Assembly: GCF_900129905.1 (NCBI RefSeq)
Contig: NZ_FQXG01000007.1
Span: 62,001-126,000, forward strand
DNA from: Ferrimonas marina
Lineage (GTDB): Bacteria; Pseudomonadota; Gammaproteobacteria; Enterobacterales; Shewanellaceae
Reading direction: 5' to 3'
DNA: 64,000 bases
The notes under the pieces were generated by a model, which was not told where the DNA came from, searched no databases, and saw nothing but the letters and a program-made list of their open reading frames with translations. How positions within the stretch are numbered: the stretch's first letter is position 1; each line of letters begins with the position of its first letter. The position numbers and the translations under genes were made by a program. Shown piece by piece: positions 62,409 to 64,000 of this stretch.

Positions 62409-62702
62409 ATGGAACTTCTGGAATACCACGCCAAGGCACTGAAGGAGCTGGGTCACCCGGCCCGACTGGCGGTATACAAGCGGCTGTCCAAAGCGGGCTA
62501 CCAGGGCCTGCCGGTGGGCAGCCTGCAGAAGGAGCTGGGGATCCCCGGCTCCACCTTGTCGCACCACCTGTCCGCATTGATGGCGGCTGGGCTGGTCAAA
62601 CAGCAGCGCGATGGCCGCACCCTGTTTTGCATCGCTCAGTACGACCGCTTCGATGCCCTGGTGGCCTACCTGCAGGACCAGTGCTGCGCCGACGAGCAGT
62701 AA
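62409..62702 (+). CDS. ArsR-family transcriptional regulator
   Basis: Winged-helix repressor of 97 residues: KALGHPARLAVYKRL-like start (KELGHPARLAVYKRL), recognition helix GIPGSTLSHHLSALMAAGLV and beta wing KQQRDGRTLFCIAQ. C-terminal CC pair (DQCCADEQ) could sense metals or thiols. It probably controls the permease upstream. Confidence 0.92.
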   Translation: MELLEYHAKALKELGHPARLAVYKRLSKAGYQGLPVGSLQKELGIPGSTLSHHLSALMAAGLVKQQRDGRTLFCIAQYDRFDALVAYLQDQCCADEQ

Positions 62703-62704
62703 GG

Positions 62705-63355
62705 CTATTGGCCGGGCTGGATCAGCTCCGCCAGGATGGTGCCGCGGTTGCCCGGATAGACCAGGTACTCACCGTGGTACTTCACCTTGGATTTGTAATC
62801 GGTGACCTTGTGCAGCAACAACCCCTGGTCAAAGGCCAGCTGGACAAAGGCCCGCATATCGCCCCGCACATAGAGTGATACCGGCTTCACCAGCGCATCG
62901 TCATCGACGAAGTGCTCCTTCTGCTGCCGGGCACAAAGCACCAGGGAGCCCTGGCCATCGGTGTGATGGACGAAGGTGCCATCGATCTCCTGCTCCGGCT
63001 CAACCACCCAGCCCGCTTCATCCAGCTGCTCCGCCAGGGCTTCGAACTGGCGCATCGATACCGGTTTCTCCGGGTTCTCAAACAGCGGTCCGTAGGTCGC
63101 TACGATCTGCTCAAACACCTGCTTGAGTGCCGCCCCCTGGCCCTTGGTACGGGCCTGCTTCTGCCAGGCCTTAAGCTGGGCGGCGCTGCTATGGGGGAAG
63201 CGTTTTTGCTTGATCGCCAGGGTGACCCAGGCACTGAAATAGTGAGCCTCGCTGGCGGGGCTTTTGGCGGTGCGTCCCTTGGCCTGGGATTGGGCCAGTT
63301 CAGTCAGACCCTGTTGGGCCAGGGAGAGGATATCGAGTGCAAAGGGGCTGGTCAT
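62705..63355 (-). CDS. DUF2913-like protein
   Basis: Soluble protein of 216 residues with the pattern of DUF2913 proteins (SEAHYFSAWVTLAIKQKRFP, LKQVFEQIVATYGPLF, YVRGDMRAFVQLAFDQGLLLHKVTDYKSKVKYHGEY, positions about 155-190). The assignment is from recalled pattern. Function unknown. It overlaps the following gene by 4 bases in the transcript direction, so they are coupled. Confidence 0.7.
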   Translation of the reverse strand: MTSPFALDILSLAQQGLTELAQSQAKGRTAKSPASEAHYFSAWVTLAIKQKRFPHSSAAQLKAWQKQARTKGQGAALKQVFEQIVATYGPLFENPEKPVSMRQFEALAEQLDEAGWVVEPEQEIDGTFVHHTDGQGSLVLCARQQKEHFVDDDALVKPVSLYVRGDMRAFVQLAFDQGLLLHKVTDYKSKVKYHGEYLVYPGNRGTILAELIQPGQ

Positions 63356-64000
63356 TGAGCGGACGCCTCCGGGCTGGCGGGTAAACGGGTGGCATTGAGT
63401 TGCTGGCGCAGCTGCTGACGCTCACGCTCCAGCTGCTTGAGCAGCGCCAGTCGCTGTTGGCGTAGGTCCTTGAGTTCGGCTTTCTGCTCGCCGTGCCATT
63501 GATGGATCTGGGCCTGCAGATCCCGCAGTTGCAGTTGCAGATGGCGCTGGGTGCGGGTGGTGGCCTGCAGCTGTTGCTGTGCCGCTGCATCCCCCTGCAC
63601 CTGGCTCAACGCCGCCTGCAGGGTGGGCTTGGCGATACGTAAGCGGGCGCTCAGCTCGAGCTGATCCATCCCTTCCCAATCCACGCTATGCTGGTCTTCG
63701 CTGGCCACGGTTTCCAGGTAGGCGGCGATCAGGGTGTGCCATTGTGCCGCCGGCAACGAGGGCGCAGTCTGGATCATCTCCTGCTCCGCCAGGTAGTGGC
63801 TGGCGCTGCGACGGGCCTGGAACAGGGTCAGCTGGCGCGCATCCCGGGGGCGATCATTGGGGCCCAGGGTATAGCGCTGCTGCACCTTGAGCACGCTGGT
63901 CTGCTCATCATCGGACAGCGGCGTGACCGGCTGGGCCCAGGCCATGCCGCTGAACAGGCCAGCCATCAGGCAAACACTAACAAAACGACGAATGCGCCCC
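63352..64000 (-). CDS. Secreted coiled-coil protein, 5' end outside the window
   Basis: The first ATG inside the window is at 63966, but the frame stays open to the edge and reads RIRRFVSVCLMAGLFSGMAWA, a signal-peptide pattern, so the start lies just beyond base 64000. The mature part has a globular start (VTPLSDDEQTSVLKVQQRYTLG) and a 90-residue coiled coil rich in Gln, Leu and Arg. No family recognised. The end overlaps the DUF2913-like gene by 4 bases. Confidence 0.75.
   Translation of the reverse strand, partial: GRIRRFVSVCLMAGLFSGMAWAQPVTPLSDDEQTSVLKVQQRYTLGPNDRPRDARQLTLFQARRSASHYLAEQEMIQTAPSLPAAQWHTLIAAYLETVASEDQHSVDWEGMDQLELSARLRIAKPTLQAALSQVQGDAAAQQQLQATTRTQRHLQLQLRDLQAQIHQWHGEQKAELKDLRQQRLALLKQLERERQQLRQQLNATRLPASPEASAQ

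Overview
The window looks like chromosome of a marine-type gammaproteobacterium of the Alteromonadales, most like Ferrimonas or Shewanella; the genus is an inference. The reasons are the FadI/FadJ beta-oxidation pair, the FlgO/FlgP/FlgT H-ring genes typical of Vibrio and Shewanella-like sodium or sheathed flagella, sigma-54 and sigma-28 flagellar promoters, and a high-GC backbone of about 60 percent. No plasmid, phage or insertion-sequence genes were recognised.

Layout. 1-3.8 kb: the 3' part of a membrane GGDEF-EAL protein, then a two-gene cassette. Its first gene encodes a secreted protein made of 21 copies of a 13-residue unit, with a consensus sigma-54 promoter upstream. Its second gene encodes a 37-residue peptide. 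A strong terminator closes the cassette. This is the least explained locus in the window. 3.8-7.3 kb: fadI-fadJ behind a FadR-like operator. 7.4-16 kb: a small membrane protein, a MoxR/Bat operon (MoxR, DUF58, DUF4381, two VWA proteins, BatD) and an ECF sigma factor with a DUF3379 partner. 16-21.3 kb: ElaA-like acetyltransferase, PutP, and two tandem FadL paralogues, each with its own FadR-like operator. 21.4-26.8 kb: a five-gene envelope operon (MMPL/RND transporter, LolA-like protein, outer-membrane barrel, DUF2892 protein, rhodanese) behind three TTAG-N6-CTAA palindromes. 26.8-30.7 kb: patatin, SulP transporter and nitroreductase.

30.8-45.2 kb is a flagellar cluster: flgBCDE and flgFGHIJKL on the minus strand, each block led by a sigma-54 promoter; cheV-cheR behind a sigma-28-like promoter; and flgA, flgM and flgN on the plus strand, flgM with its own sigma-28 promoter. 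45.3-49.8 kb carries a complete glucose-type PTS: a fused EIIA-HPr-EI protein and a PtsG-like EIICB with an extra degenerate IIB domain. 50.4-52.8 kb holds flgOP (sigma-28 promoter) and the divergent flgT. Then come aqpZ, a phospholipase D lipoprotein and tRNA-Arg(CCT).

After the tRNA, about 55.8-57.5 kb is AT-rich with two orphan secreted proteins, followed by two tiny overlapping membrane-protein genes; this looks acquired. The right end has a glutathione S-transferase, a secreted protein resembling RelA/SpoT synthetases, a small lipoprotein, a DMT transporter, an ArsP-type permease with an ArsR repressor, a DUF2913-like protein and a secreted coiled-coil protein cut by the window edge.

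Together the window shows three visible regulons: FadR-like sites on three fatty-acid units, sigma-54 on two flagellar units plus the repeat-protein cassette, and sigma-28 on flgM, flgOP and probably cheVR.
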